From positions 186,001 to 250,000 of the forward strand of contig BGZK01000018.1 of NCBI GenBank assembly GCA_005406025.1: DNA of 64,000 nt, in the 5' to 3' direction. Source of the stretch: Eumeta japonica (Eukaryota > Arthropoda > Insecta > Lepidoptera > Psychidae). The notes beneath the pieces were generated by a model. That model searched no databases. It saw only the letters and a list, made by a program, of their open reading frames with translations, and was not told the DNA's origin. Position numbers and translations under genes: made by a program. Below, in pieces: positions 35,990 to 47,585 of the stretch (positions are counted from its first letter, which is position 1; every line of letters begins with the position of its first letter).

Positions 35990-36575
35990 ATAATATATGT
36001 GATTAAAAAATGTGGAAAACAGTTGACCCCAAAGGCCAACAATGCAACTTCCCGCTAATTTTATCCGTTTCGTAGTTATTTCAAAAAAACTGTTTTTTTA
36101 AATTTCTTGCGACAACGATTTCTCACGAACGAATCAACCGATTTTGACCCGGTTTGCGGCAATCGACGTGTTTTTAATAGGTTAAGAGCTGATTAGATTT
36201 TGAAATTGATCGGTCGTCATTTTAAAGTTATTTTGAAAAAAAAATTTTTCTTAGTTTTTTGAAAATTTCTCATAATCTACCGGTCCAAATCGGCCCAAAC
36301 TTTCAGTAAATCTAAGTTTGGTGAAACTCTTTGGAACGCCGTTTAGTGGGCTCGATTCGGTCAAGCCGTTTAAAAGTTATAAGAGGTTTACATAGATCCA
36401 CACATCCACAGAGACATACGGACATCATCTCGGGGATGATCAGGGAAGCTTCCTAGACCCTCAGAACGTCGAGATCTGATGAGAACTCGATTTTTACAAA
36501 GTGGGGTGAAACCAATAACTTCCAGAAAATTTTTGAAAATTTTCAATTTTCTTAGCGGGAAGTTAAAAAAAAACA
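35990..36575 (+). repeat. Degenerate repeat array, copy 2
   Basis: The order of landmarks matches 25000-25870: CAGTTGACCCCAAAGGCCAA, TCACGAACGAATCAACCGAT, AAGAGCTGATTAGATTTTGA, CGGTCAAGCCGTTTAAAAGT, a short CA-type track, GAGACATACGGACATCATCT, and ACCAATAACTTCC before an AAATTTTTGAAAATTTTCAA run. Both copies are in the plus direction. It is more compact than copy 1. Confidence 0.75.
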
Positions 36576-36600
36576 ATATTTTTTATATACACAATAATAA

Positions 36601-36638
36601 TTATTTGCTTTACAAAAATCATTTTGTAAAGCAAATAA
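36601..36638. repeat. Perfect hairpin, 17-bp arms, 4-base loop
   Basis: TTATTTGCTTTACAAAA and its exact complement surround ATCA, directly after the end of the repeat copy at 35990-36575. Confidence 0.85.
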
Positions 36639-37870
36639 AACTGCTTTATAAAATGATTTTCCGTGCTTCTTTGTCTCAGTACATAAAATATTTTTTGTGG
36701 CAAATATTTATTTAAAAGCTCATGTAATCTATATTTACTGTTTATAAAAAAAAGTCTATTGTAATGAAAATTCTTTAGTTTAGCAGTAGTAGATCAGTGT
36801 TTTTCTGCAGTAAGCTTACATTTCCATCAAAGATTTTAATAAAAATAATGAAATGTGTAATTTCAGAGTAGAAATTTAAAAATATATTGGTTGAATTTAC
36901 TATTTTTTTATGTAAATTTTACTTCAATCTCTATTTTTCTTTATGTAAATCTCTTTCAAATATCTCGAAAAAAATATATTTTCCCACTGTAAGTGGAATC
37001 TTCTATTAACTAATGTTCAAACAGCCAGAATAGGATGCTGAGGATTATGACATATTACCAGTAATAGTGTATAATAAACTATGATTCTTTGGAAAAGAAA
37101 ATTGAATTTTTATGATAAGTGAATCTTATATTATGAAAATTTCAAATGAAAATTTTGAAAATTTATCAGAATAAGTAGATATGACTTTAATATTTTTTTT
37201 TCATTCTAAATTTAAATGTAAGGCTCAAGAAGCATTTAGAGTATTTGACTTTTAAAGAGCACACCTCGATCCTATCCTGAATAGATAATGTATCTATTTC
37301 AAATATTCACTTACTTTGAATATTATATGTATCACATTACAACACTTTTTAATTAATCTTGTATACATATTGTAATCTAGTTTTTGTGATAATTTGTTAT
37401 TATCATGACGTTAAAGCATTTATCTACTATTATGTTGATAAAGCATTAGACATATTCTGTGATCTTTGTCTATTGTGCCTGATATTTCATTAATTATTAA
37501 AGGATTCAATGTGAATATGGACTTTCTATTTAAACCCTAATATTCTATTGGGAAAAGTATTAATTTATTATTAAAATTTTAATTGTATGAAATCTTCTAT
37601 TACAGCCATGGGTATTGGTGAGCATATGTAAGAGCTTGAATGAATTTTGTACAATTGATATATAAAATAGCAATTAGAGGAAGCAATTTCTTAAAATGTA
37701 CAATGAAATGGATTAGAAAGCATGTATTTTAAAAAGGATTTTCTTTGAATGCCCTAGACAAAATAAATTCATTGATGTGCAGGATTCTTAAGAGAACATT
37801 TTGCTTGTGAAATGAAAATGGAAATATCTACCTTTTTAACTATTTTTTTATTTTAAAATGAAGGTGTAAT
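36639..37870. other. AT-rich non-coding DNA
   Basis: No gene or repeat recognised. Confidence 0.4.
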
Positions 37871-37940
37871 GATATGTGAAAAAAATATAATAATATTTTT
37901 TCACATATGTGAAAAAAGTATTATATTTTTTTCACATATC
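37871..37940. repeat. Perfect hairpin, 22-bp arms, containing an inner palindrome
   Basis: Outer arms 37871-37892 and 37919-37940 are exact complements; the loop itself contains TTTTTTCACATATGTGAAAA, a palindrome. It directly abuts the 3' side of the mariner relic at 37945-38420. Confidence 0.85.
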
Positions 37941-37944
37941 TACA

Positions 37945-38420
37945 CATTATTATAAGGAATGTGTAAGATTTTATAGATTGTCAATTCATTTGAGTCATCA
38001 CTGACAGATCTTTGCGTCATTTTGCGATACCAATTAGCACGATGAAGTTTTTGAACTTCGTTCAAATTAAGAGGTATCCACCGAGTACAATACAAAGCAC
38101 GGTAATGTTCTGCTGTGAAATTAGTCACGAACACGTGATGGTGTAAAATAGGAACGCGGGAGAGAAGGAAGGGTCGGTTAGGGGTAAACATGTGCATTGC
38201 ATCATTCAGAGCGGCAGAGTTCGGACACTGGACAGTACAAAGCTTCCTGATCACTAAATGGTCTTAAAGGATTTTGTGCAGTTGACTCGTACCAATGCCT
38301 AAGCTTGTCCGAATCTGCTGGTAGATCTCTTGTCAGTCTCTCTCATGAACCGTACAGCACGCGCACGTAAATTGGCACGCGGGGAAGAATAAAGAAGAAT
38401 AGAGGAGTGTTAAATCTGCG
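37945..38420 (-). pseudogene. Mariner transposase relic split by a short insert
   Basis: On the minus strand QEIYQQIRTSLGIGTSQLHK and VIRKLC match the helix-turn-helix end of a mariner transposase; RWIPLNLNEVQKLHRANWYR and KMTQRSVSDDSNELTIYKIL match the segment that normally follows at once (R-W-I-P-x-N-L-T). Between C and RW are 143 foreign bases (see next entry). The catalytic domain is missing. Confidence 0.7.
38091..38233 (-). repeat. Short interspersed element, copy 1, flanked by AGTACAA duplications
   Basis: AGTACAA stands at 38084-38090 and 38234-38240, so the 143 bases between look like an insertion into the mariner coding region. The minus strand reads AACTCTGCCGCTCTGAATGA, TTCCTTCTCTCCCGCGTTCC, TATTTTACACCATCACG and ends CGTGCTTTGTAT. 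The same text is found on the plus strand at 61786-61961. No inverted termini, poly-A or polymerase III boxes are evident. Confidence 0.7.
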
Positions 38421-39614
38421 CATTAAATTATTCGCAAGCAAATCAGACCGGCAAAATTTCCACATTATTTTTTTAGATAATCTCGACCAAAGCAAGCTAA
38501 CTTAATATAAAGATAACTTAATACTGACCTATCATCACTCTGCCTCAAACTCCATGAAGGACACAATATAAAACAAACCTTAAGTACTAAAAATTTATTG
38601 CTGATTCAATGCATAAACATAAAATTTATTGTTCTAAAGGACAAGGGAAAATTGCAACACTGCTAACTTTACATTAAGCTAGCAGTGTAGATACTAGCTC
38701 AAATTCCATGATTAGCATAAAGTTCAAGTACTAGATAACAATTTAGTGCTCAATTAATTCTGGTCATATATGAAAGAATATAAAAATTAAATTTTTACTC
38801 ATATAAATATTTCGTTCTGAGCAGATGCTTCGTTGGGCAAACTGTCCCAAAATAATTCAAGCCAACTAGCACTTTAGCAAGAATCCCTCGACCGCAAAAA
38901 TTTTTATATTTTATTGCTTTACATATTTTTCCCTAATTGTCTTTTATTTTTTAATTTATAAAATTATTTTTTCTTAAAAATAACTATGTAATTTTTAGTG
39001 AACGGTGATTGATAAATACTACCTAACAAAAAGTCAATAATTTATTATGAAACGTAAATAGAACCAATTGTTAAAATTTATTTTGTCTAACATTTTTATA
39101 GCTATGCACAAGAATGAAGCCCATATGTTGTGAAAATACTGGTAAACCGAGCCTTCTAATTTTTCAAATAACTAAGGTAAGACGTTTAACTGAAATGGTA
39201 ACGGCGAGACTGGTTTATTTTAATTACTTTAAATAATATCATATTGTATTCTGTTTTAGAGAGAAGCTTCAGACATTACGTATAGTCTTTTCCTATTTAA
39301 GCTACTTCTAAATTTAAATCTAGATATAGTTTAAGAATTTATTTACAAGAAAGTAGTATGTGTACAGTTCTTTTTCAGTATATTTATAAAAAAATATATG
39401 CGCATTGGAAAACATTTGTGCTCAATTTTCTAAAGTAGACAACTGCCACGTCATCATCTGAAAAAAAAAGGATGCTGTGCACGAAATTCCCAGCTTTACT
39501 CTTAAGGATTTATAATACGTTTATGCGTATTTGCATTCACTTTATGAAAAAATGTTCTGAAAAAGTAATAGAAATAATAATCAAATATGCTAAACGTAAT
39601 ATAATTCAGTACGC
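38421..39614. other. AT-rich non-coding DNA
   Basis: Nothing recognised. Confidence 0.4.
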
Positions 39615-39666
39615 TATTGTTAAAATAGGAACATCACAAGAGATGTGATGTTCCCATTTTAACAAT
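39615..39666. repeat. Hairpin, 22-bp arms, one mismatch
   Basis: Arms 39615-39636 and 39645-39666 match at 21 of 22 positions, loop AAGAGAT plus one base. Confidence 0.85.
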
Positions 39667-39779
39667 GGCATAGAGATGCATAACAACAATAGAATCCAGT
39701 GTATCCATACATTGAAGATATGTATGAAAAATGGAGAGGTAAGAGAAAGATAACTTAAGAGAAAACAATGATATTAATT

Positions 39780-40140
39780 TTTTTCAACCGTCTGTCTGCC
39801 TGTTCACGCACATCTCGGAAATTAGTAAACGGATTTTAATGCGGTTTTCATGGGTTTTTGCCTGAAGCAGAAAATATAATATTTATTTTACTTAAATCTG
39901 ATTTTACGGAAAAAGTTATCGTCATTTAAAGATCTAGTCTGAAAAGTTACAAAGCAAATAGTGATTGCTAATTTACACTTGACCTGATCACGGCGTGCTC
40001 TATTTATTAAAAAATACACGAATGGCGAGGAGGTTAAAAAGGGGAGTGAGCCGGTGAATGAGGGAAAAGATTGAGTTGCGATAAAAACTTTGTGATAGAC
40101 TGAATTCCAGGCGGACGAAGCCACACCCAGAAATCTAGTA
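39780..40140. repeat. Probable degenerate lepidopteran repeat
   Basis: It contains CCGTCTGTCTGCCTGTTCAC, AAACGGATTTTAATGCGG and ends with CAGGCGGACGAAGCCAC followed by CTAGTAC, wording typical of dispersed repeats that end in (G)CGGACGAAGCCGC...CTAGTA. A 107-residue minus frame through it is not a gene. Confidence 0.45.
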
Positions 40141-40660
40141 CTAAATAAAAAATAATATTTTATTTGACTATATTCTTTTATTATAAACATTTTTTTATTC
40201 AGTATATACATGATGATTCTATCTTTTAATTTTATGTAAATAACTTGAATTATTGAAAGTATATAAAAAAAACCATTAACTTGGTTTATTTAATTTTTGT
40301 ATAACTAATTTTAGTGATACATCAGTCTATCGCATTGCACTATGTGCCTTTTTTTTTTAAGCCAGTATTCTAACAGCAACATTTATAGATATAGCTTTGA
40401 CTTAACTTTCCTATGAAGTATTACTTTATTCAAAAACGGTCCGTATTTAAAAAAAAACCTCACTCAAATAATGCGGCATCTCATAGAGTAGAATAGTAGT
40501 GGGGGTAAAAGTCGTAACTCGCGATTTTTGAAAATATTGTCATAGACGGCCTAATGATGCTCATTGAGAAAATTTTGCATATTTACGTCAATAGATGGCA
40601 GTGCCTATTATTTATACATCTTTGTATTAATTTAAATTAGGTAAATATGTTGGAAAAATA

Positions 40661-42692
40661 GTGTCGACCGCGCTTGAGAAAATCGACACTCCAAACCTCA
40701 ATAGCATTCCCAATGACATCGCGTCTACAGACGAGATTGACCTTGCCATAGGTGCTCTTACCAACCACGTCAGGACAGTGGTCGAGAGCGAGCGGGAGGT
40801 TCCGGCATCCTCGGATCGCCGGAAGTTTCCGCCCGATATTCTCAATTGATAAGAGCAAAACGCAGCTTTGCGCCGCGCGCATATCGCACTCCGAGTACAG
40901 ATCCAGAGCGCGAGCTCTCCAACGCGAAGTGAAAGCTCGCGTTCGGGAATTCGAAATGAGAGTTGGAGCGACCTCATGGAGGAAATCAAACCATCCCACA
41001 GAGCGTTTTGGGCAGTTACCAAAGCGCTCAAAACCGAGGGATATACCCTATACCCCACTCAAAACCTGATAATTCAGTGGCCATAGACGACGCGGAGATA
41101 GCAGAGTGCCTTGCAGACTCTATAGAGACTCAATGCTCTCACGCTTCCCCTCCGCACGACATCGCTCATATCAGTCGCATCGAGGAAGAGGTTCTCCAAA
41201 AAACTTCCCTCGAACCCAAAGACGATCTGGCTCCCGTCTCACTCAGCGAAGTCCAAACGCTAGTGAAATCACTTAATACCAGAAAGGCACCGGGCCTCGA
41301 TGGTATTAGTAATAAAGCAATCAAATGCTTTTCTATACCGTTGTTAAGCTTACTGGTCGCGATTTTTAACGCGTGCATAAAAAATTGCTATTTTCCTCCT
41401 GCCTGGAAGGAGGCGGAGGTTATAGGCATCCACAAGCCAGGGAAACCACGCGACCTCCCTGCCAGCTACAGACCGATCAGCCTCCTGAGCGGTCTGGGCA
41501 AACTATTCGAAAAAATTCTTAAAACTCGCCTTAGCGATCACCTTCTAGGGAAAGGCCTTATCATAGATGAACAGTTCGGCTTTCGCCCAGCCCATTCTTG
41601 TCCACAGCAAGTCCTCCGCTTAGTAGAGTATGTCTCGGAGGGCTTTGAAACCGAACGTAGCACCATAGCTGTCTTCTTTGATGTAGCCAAGGCCTTCGAT
41701 AGGGTATGGCACGCAGGTCTGATTTATAAGTTATATTCTCTCCAAGTACCAGATCGCCTCATAATCACTATTCAAAATTATTTAGCAAACAGACATTTAA
41801 CATTTAGGCATGAGCGCACTCACTCGACAAGACGTCTTATCAGAGCAGGAGTTCCTCAAGGCTCCACTCTCCTCTGCTGTACTCCGCGTACACAAACGAT
41901 GTACCGCGACCGTCGTCATCTGGCGTCCAACTCGCGTTATTCGCGGACGATACCGCGCTCTTTTACGGAAATAGGAATAGGAGCACCCGATTCACCCTCC
42001 TCCCCTCCAGAGGGCCATTGACGAGCTAGGTCAATGGTTCCGGAAGTGGAGGATAGAAGTAAACCCGACAAATCAGCAGCCATACAATTCAAGTATGGTA
42101 AGATTAGAGTCGACTCATTGTCGACAAAAACACTCCCAATCTTAAAATGTTGGATGCGATCATTCCGTGGCAACGGAACTACAAATACTAGGAGTCACGC
42201 TCGATAAAATCTACACTTCGAGATCATATCGAGCGTGTTAGAAATACTGCACTTTTCTACAAAGCAAGGCTCGGGGCCGTGCTCGGTAGAAAAAGTAAAC
42301 TATCTAGACGTAATAAACGTACCATATACAAAATGTGCATTAGGACGGTGATGACATACGTCTCCGTCTTCGCTCACGCCGCTCCGAAAGCACTACATAG
42401 ACTACAGGTAATACAGAATAAATTCTGTAGAGCCGCAACGGATGCACATTGGTGTGTTCGTAATTCAATTCTCCATAGGGACTTAGAACTCCCACTATTT
42501 CCAAATATGAAGGACGCATCGAAGCGATTCTTCGACATCGCGGGATCACATCCCAATGCGCTCCTACGCGCGGCGGTTGACTATCAACCGCCGCATCCCA
42601 CTATCCGTAGGCCACGAAACGTACTTACCGATCCACCTGACGCTCTTACAGCGGCGGTTGAAAGCAATGACGTCAACGACACGCATGACTGA
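40661..42692 (+). pseudogene. Jockey-clade LINE reverse transcriptase, frameshifted
   Basis: Pieces in order: IDTPNLNSIPNDIASTDEID (linker after endonuclease), then RSRARALQREVKARVREF, then from 40963 a 352-residue frame with LVKSLNTRKAPGLDGISNKA, AYRPISLLSG-like SYRPISLLSGLGKLFEKILK, DEQFGFRPAHSCPQQVLRLV, VFFDVAKAFDRVWHAGLIYK and RRLIRAGVPQGSTL. A small deletion near 41870 shifts the frame, after which LYSAYTNDVPRP and the catalytic FADDTALFY (41940-41966) follow. The thumb and C-terminal region runs 42279-42692 (RRNKRTIYKMCIRTVMTYVS; HRLQVIQNKFCRAATDA). The reverse transcriptase would copy the element RNA in the nucleus; at least three frame breaks disable it. Confidence 0.9.
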
Positions 42693-43098
42693 CTTAGAGT
42701 AGGTCTATCCGTTAGTCAGGTCATCGACCTAAGCTCCCTTACTCCACCCGGCCGCCGCTAACCGCCTCCGGCCGGGCGGGAAGGAACCGACCCGTGACGG
42801 TTTCCTGCGACATCCTATGCCGAGACGACTTCCACCAGGCGTCGTCCATAGCGCCTGTCACGCGCCGTCGGCACTCGCATGCCCGTCCGGCCGCACTCGG
42901 TGAAGCTATCAAAGTCGTCTGACTTGTCATCTGACTCGTCTCGACCGACTAAATAGCATAGCCGACCCAATTACTTCACTTTCAGGAGGAATTTTTAGTG
43001 GGTTTCAGTCCCACACTACCCACGTACGGGCGCGAGGGTGTGAGGATAGACATTTTACCTCCTCCTCGTCGCAAGAAACAAAAAAAAAAAAAAAAGAA
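40661..43098 (+). mobile_element. 5'-truncated jockey-type LINE with poly-A and target duplications
   Basis: GTTGGAAAAATA occurs at 40649-40660 and again at 43099-43110, just after an A-run at about 43079-43095: a 12-base target duplication plus poly-A tail, the signature of target-primed insertion. The element lacks its gag and endonuclease regions (5' truncation) and carries a damaged reverse transcriptase and a 3' untranslated region with CGGCCGCCGCTAACCGCCTC and GGGCGCGAGGGTGTGAGG. GC content is visibly higher than the surroundings. Confidence 0.92.
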
Positions 43099-43110
43099 GT
43101 TGGAAAAATA

Positions 43111-43635
43111 AAACAAAAAAATAATACGAAAACAATTTTCATTTATTATTAGAAAGAAATATGCTGCATGACCCCTTTGAAAAATAGTTTACAAAAAAAG
43201 TTCACAGATTAAGCCATTCTTGTTCATGTTTTACGAAACAAACTTCCGTTTCTGCATCCAAGCGTATAGCACATTATGTAAAGCTTATTAACAACAACAA
43301 CACGAATAAATAAGAAAACAGTACGAAAGAAGCCATTATAGAAAAAGAACATAAAAACGACACCTACCATACCCAAATACAATATATACTGTATAATCTA
43401 CCATATAGTGTATTATCTATGTGTATAATAATATAATATAATAAATAATATAAGCTGACCACAGAACATTAACACTGACATCAGTTGGCGCACAGTCACA
43501 TTAAAAATTCAGTCATGAGTAATAATAAGTTTTTTTTACCTATTATAAATATGTTTTTTGTTGAAATGAAAGTTAAGCAGTATATTTCAGTAATTTAAAT
43601 TTATTTATACATATATGATTAATTTTATAAAATGC

Positions 43636-43673
<38 letters not shown>

Positions 43674-45480
43674 AAGAATATTATAAAATTAAGTTTATCC
43701 AAAATTTTATACTCTATTCACTTTATGAAACTGGTAATACAAGAAATTGTAGTCTAAATAAATGCTATTAGATGTAACCAAAAAATTTATAATTTTATGT
43801 AAACTAAATTCTAGATGGCACTAGTGACTTAGTACAAAAATGTAATTATAAATATATAAGTTATACGACCCTACACCATCTCAAAGTAACGTGATATGAG
43901 AGACTTATGTTATTTTTCCATTGTGAAACGGTATTTTCGCTCTTGCTCTTCCTATTTTCATTGAAACGCGCATATAAATGTGTTTTATTAATAGGGCGTA
44001 ATCCATAGAGAAGATTATTATAGTGGGCGTAATCGTAAAATAATTGAAAACTTTGGACTTTACTTTCAAATGATTTACTGCACTGCACAAAGATAAAAAG
44101 ATCAAAAAACAGTGACTTTACTGTCAAACTAGACATTTGTGTTGTATCACATTGTTAAAAAGTCTTTCAAATAAGTATTGTCTAGAAGAAATAAATCATT
44201 TTTTAATTTTTCACATTTCTTTCTATCAAACTGGCATTACTATTCCATAAATAAATTTAAATATGTTAGATTACATTTGCTACGCTATGTCCTGTTGTTT
44301 ATTTTAGTATTTTTCGTATTAGATATTAATTAATGCATTATTTGTAGCCAGTATTATTAGTTTGCCATTTAAAATGGAAAGAAAAGCCATATATAGAATA
44401 TGAAAATTAGTTGAAGTTGGAATTAATTTTGGCCAATATTAATGTTCTCAATAGTAAAAAGACAAACGATGTTTCTCACTGCAAAAGAAAAATGGAAGCA
44501 TGTAAAAATGATGTAACTAATGAACTTTTATAATTCAACAAATTGTACAAACTTTCTATTTTTTTTTCTGTTCGATAAGTAGAAAATACATATATTACGA
44601 ATGATTTGATAATAGACGACAGACAAAATGTTCCTTTAGAGCAACATAGTCATTGTAGTTCATAGAACAAATTTGAATTACTCTGTAATATGTTGCATTA
44701 AGTACCTATTTTTTTTTAAATATGTAATAAAACATAAAAAGTATTTTATTCTATTTTAGTAAATTTTACATATCATTAAAGATGTTAAACTTCCAGCTGT
44801 AAATGCTAGTAATGAAATATTGAAAGTAAATTTTCAACTTTATTTTAATTTGCACTTTGCAATGTATAGTGTGAGCACTGTCTATAAAACTGAATTAAAG
44901 TATTAATATACTTTCAATTAAAAGTACACGTAGTGGACTTTCAACTAAAGTAAAGTCTCATCTATAAATTCCACTGAAGTCTATGATTATGTAAAATGGG
45001 GCAAAATCAAATTCATACACTAAAATCTATTCCAATTCCAATTTAAATATTATTAAATTGTTATAGACAGTCACTGCAGATTTAGTTTGGTTAAACAATA
45101 GTATATACTTCTTTTAAGAAATATTTTTTAATCAGAATTATATTAGGTAAAATTAGATAAAAAATAATGAAATTTTACCAAATCTAATAAGACTCATCTT
45201 TTTTTTTATTAGCCTCAAAGTTTAAAATAGGCTAGACATATTTTGAAGATCGGTGTATATTCTTATGTTTAATAACATTTTCCATTTGAAGAACACATTT
45301 ATCTGTAAATAAGTCATTTTGATTACTATTTACTTGCTTAATTATCATTTTATACTTATTTCATAATATATTTTGGTTTTTTTTTAAGTCCATATTACTT
45401 CTTGAATATTTGCCAAATGGATTTGAAAACAGGAGTGTGGTCACCCTAAAATCTATAAACTCTATGTAAATGTAATGAAC
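43111..45480. other. AT-rich non-coding DNA between the LINE and p23
   Basis: No gene recognised. Overlapping minus-strand frames at 43861-44136 lack similarity. Confidence 0.4.
43633..43673. repeat. (TA)n(TG)n microsatellite
   Basis: A run of TA followed by about eleven TG units. Confidence 0.95.
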
Positions 45481-45606
45481 ATGAAATTGTTGTATGTGAA
45501 TAAACGCGGAATAGTCTCAAAGCGTGCTAATTTTTTATAGTGTTAAAAATTTGCTTGTCATCATTAATTCTATTCGTTTTCTAGTGTTTTTCAATTTGAA
45601 ACTGAA

Positions 45607-46095
45607 ATGTCTGGCGAAAGTGCAACTCCTCCGCCGGTTTTATGGGCTCAACGCAAGGAAGACGTTTTTCTCACATTTAGCATCGAGTCCAAAGAACCTA
45701 CAATTAAAATCGAAAAGGATTCTATATATTTCAAAGGTACAAGTGCACAAGACAACAAATGTTACGAAGTGACTATATCTTTGTATGCGGCGATTCTTCC
45801 AGAAAAAAGTGCCTATGTCAATAAAGGCAGATGTATAGAAATGATTCTTCGTAAAGAAAAAAAAGATAGCCCATACTGGCCTTCGTTAACTAAAGATAAA
45901 AAGAAACCACATTACTTAAAGATAGATTTTAATAAATGGCGAGATGAAGACGATGAAGAAGACGAAGGTGGCGATAGCAGCTATAACCTCGAAGAGATGT
46001 TGCGTGCTATGGGCGGCGGTGACAAACCTGACAAACCCAATTTTGACGACCTTGGCAGTGATTCCGATGATGAAAATCTGCCTGATCTTGAATAA
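45607..46095 (+). CDS. p23: HSP90 co-chaperone p23 (PTGES3-like), intact single exon
   Basis: The 162-aa protein has a CS (p23-like) beta-sandwich at about residues 8-110, starting VLWAQRKEDVFLTFSIE and including IKIEKDSIYFKGTSAQDNKC, SPYWPSLTKDKKKPHYLKID and FNKWRDEDDEED. An acidic, unstructured tail ends SDSDDENLPDLE, nearly identical to the end of other p23 proteins. p23 binds the ATP-closed N-terminal domains of HSP90 in the cytosol and stabilises client complexes. The coding sequence has no intron, and the ATG context and both neighbours give no sign of reverse-transcribed insertion (no poly-A or duplications found). TTTTCTAG 20 bases upstream could be an acceptor of an intron in the 5' leader. 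AATAAA at about 46856 is one candidate polyadenylation signal. Product assignment is firm; the symbol follows Drosophila usage. Confidence 0.95.
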   Translation: MSGESATPPPVLWAQRKEDVFLTFSIESKEPTIKIEKDSIYFKGTSAQDNKCYEVTISLYAAILPEKSAYVNKGRCIEMILRKEKKDSPYWPSLTKDKKKPHYLKIDFNKWRDEDDEEDEGGDSSYNLEEMLRAMGGGDKPDKPNFDDLGSDSDDENLPDLE

Positions 46096-47437
46096 GACTC
46101 GTCAATATTGTTTGTTAATGACCTTTGAAGGGATTTGGTCTATAATGATATTTGTTTTACACCTTACTTGCATTCTGTTTTTGCACTGTTCTTGTCATTG
46201 TCCTGTCTGTGCCAACAATATTTGAATATTCATATGCACCTGTTTCATATGCCTTATACCTGTTATTACATTTATTTATCTCGCTCCCACCAAAACTTGT
46301 TTATTTCACCATTGTCAGTTCCATTATCTTAGTGGTTCTTAATTATCACATATGTTTGTGATTTTTTCATATGCCTTAATTGACAATACAGTTCATCAAA
46401 AATTAATGTTATATTCATGTATGTGCCGCATTGAGATACTTATTTTTTAACTTTTTTTTAATTATGTAGTGGATATACACCGTTTGAGTTGATGTGAAAA
46501 TATATGCATGAGTATGAAGTGTCTGTTATTGAAAAAAACTTGTATCTTTTCAGTAGTTTATCCTTCAAGTCAAAGCAAAATACATGAAAAATATGAACAT
46601 TTTTCATATTAGCTTAGATATCATAAATGTTGTGCTAAGGTTTTTACAGCAATTAAATAATAATATAAAATTTTTTATTTTATTTTAACCTGTATTTTCA
46701 GTTCCGAGAGAATTTATCAAAAACCCATAAAATTATGTTAATCATTATTAAAATAACAGTTAAACCATGTTAAAAATTATTTGTCCCGTATTCTGTATAG
46801 TTAGCCAATTTATACAAATATTAATTAAAAATAGGATAAAATATTAGAATATCTGTAATAAAATTAAGGACTACTTTCCATCTTATTCAATCAAACTTTC
46901 GAACTTGATAAAGAAAGTAATAATTTTTTAAAACAATGATAATTATTCAATTGAAAAGGTAATTGTTCTGTGGATTTGGGTGCTCGCTCTTTCTGCAATA
47001 GGTTTTGTGTAATTTTAAATTTCGTAAAACGGGTAAAAATAGTACATTTTTTACATTATATTTCCAACATCTAGATTTGTTCTACAAGTGTTTCTGCATA
47101 CTTAAACATGTATAAAATAAGATTATCACTAAATACATAACTAACTTTTTAACATACTATGGGTTTTAACATAACATAATTAACTTAAAAAAATTTTCAA
47201 AATACTATGGGTTTTAAATTTTTATGAAGCTAGATACAAAATAGTTAGATTTGTTCAATCGATAAAATCGAGTAGACACCTACGAAGTTTATTCATAGCT
47301 GTACAACACAATTATCAAGTAATTATTTTTGCATTAATTTTTCATCATTTACATATGCAGATTAATATGAAATATTGGTATGAATAATAGAAAATGAAGT
47401 TAAGTAGTATTAGTGACACCAATATTTGTGTTTTAGT
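46096..47437. other. 3' flank of p23
   Basis: Probably 3' untranslated region followed by intergenic DNA. ATACTATGGGTTTTA is present twice (about 47154 and 47202). No other feature seen. Confidence 0.4.
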
Positions 47438-47445
47438 GTACTATT

Positions 47446-47577
47446 CAGTGATAGATCCAGGGGGGGGTTATGACCCTCCCCTGGTCTAGGGTCCTTTTCT
47501 TTCTATTGTAATTAAATTAGAGCCTGACGGAATCTCGTTTATGTGACCCCCCGACTCGAAGACTGGATCCACCCTTT
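47446..47577. mobile_element. 132-bp hAT-type MITE
   Basis: GTACTATT stands immediately outside both ends (47438-47445 and 47578-47585), an 8-bp duplication as made by hAT elements. The left end CAGTGATAGATCCAG and inverted right end AAAGGGTGGATCCAG agree over the inner ten bases (one mismatch), and both resemble the CAGGGGNGGATC-type hAT terminus. Runs of G and C follow each end. There is no coding capacity. Confidence 0.8.
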
Positions 47578-47585
47578 GTACTATT

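Noticed and set aside
37610..37640. Possible micro-exon (acceptor TATTACAG, ATG, donor GGTGAG)
   Set aside because: Only 12-13 bases would be coded and no neighbouring exon joins to it.
43861..44136. Two overlapping minus frames
   Set aside because: No similarity, no splice context, ordinary AT-rich spacer composition.
45480..46100. p23 as a recent processed retrocopy
   Set aside because: No poly-A tract or target duplication borders the intact coding sequence; kept as a normal gene with the question noted.
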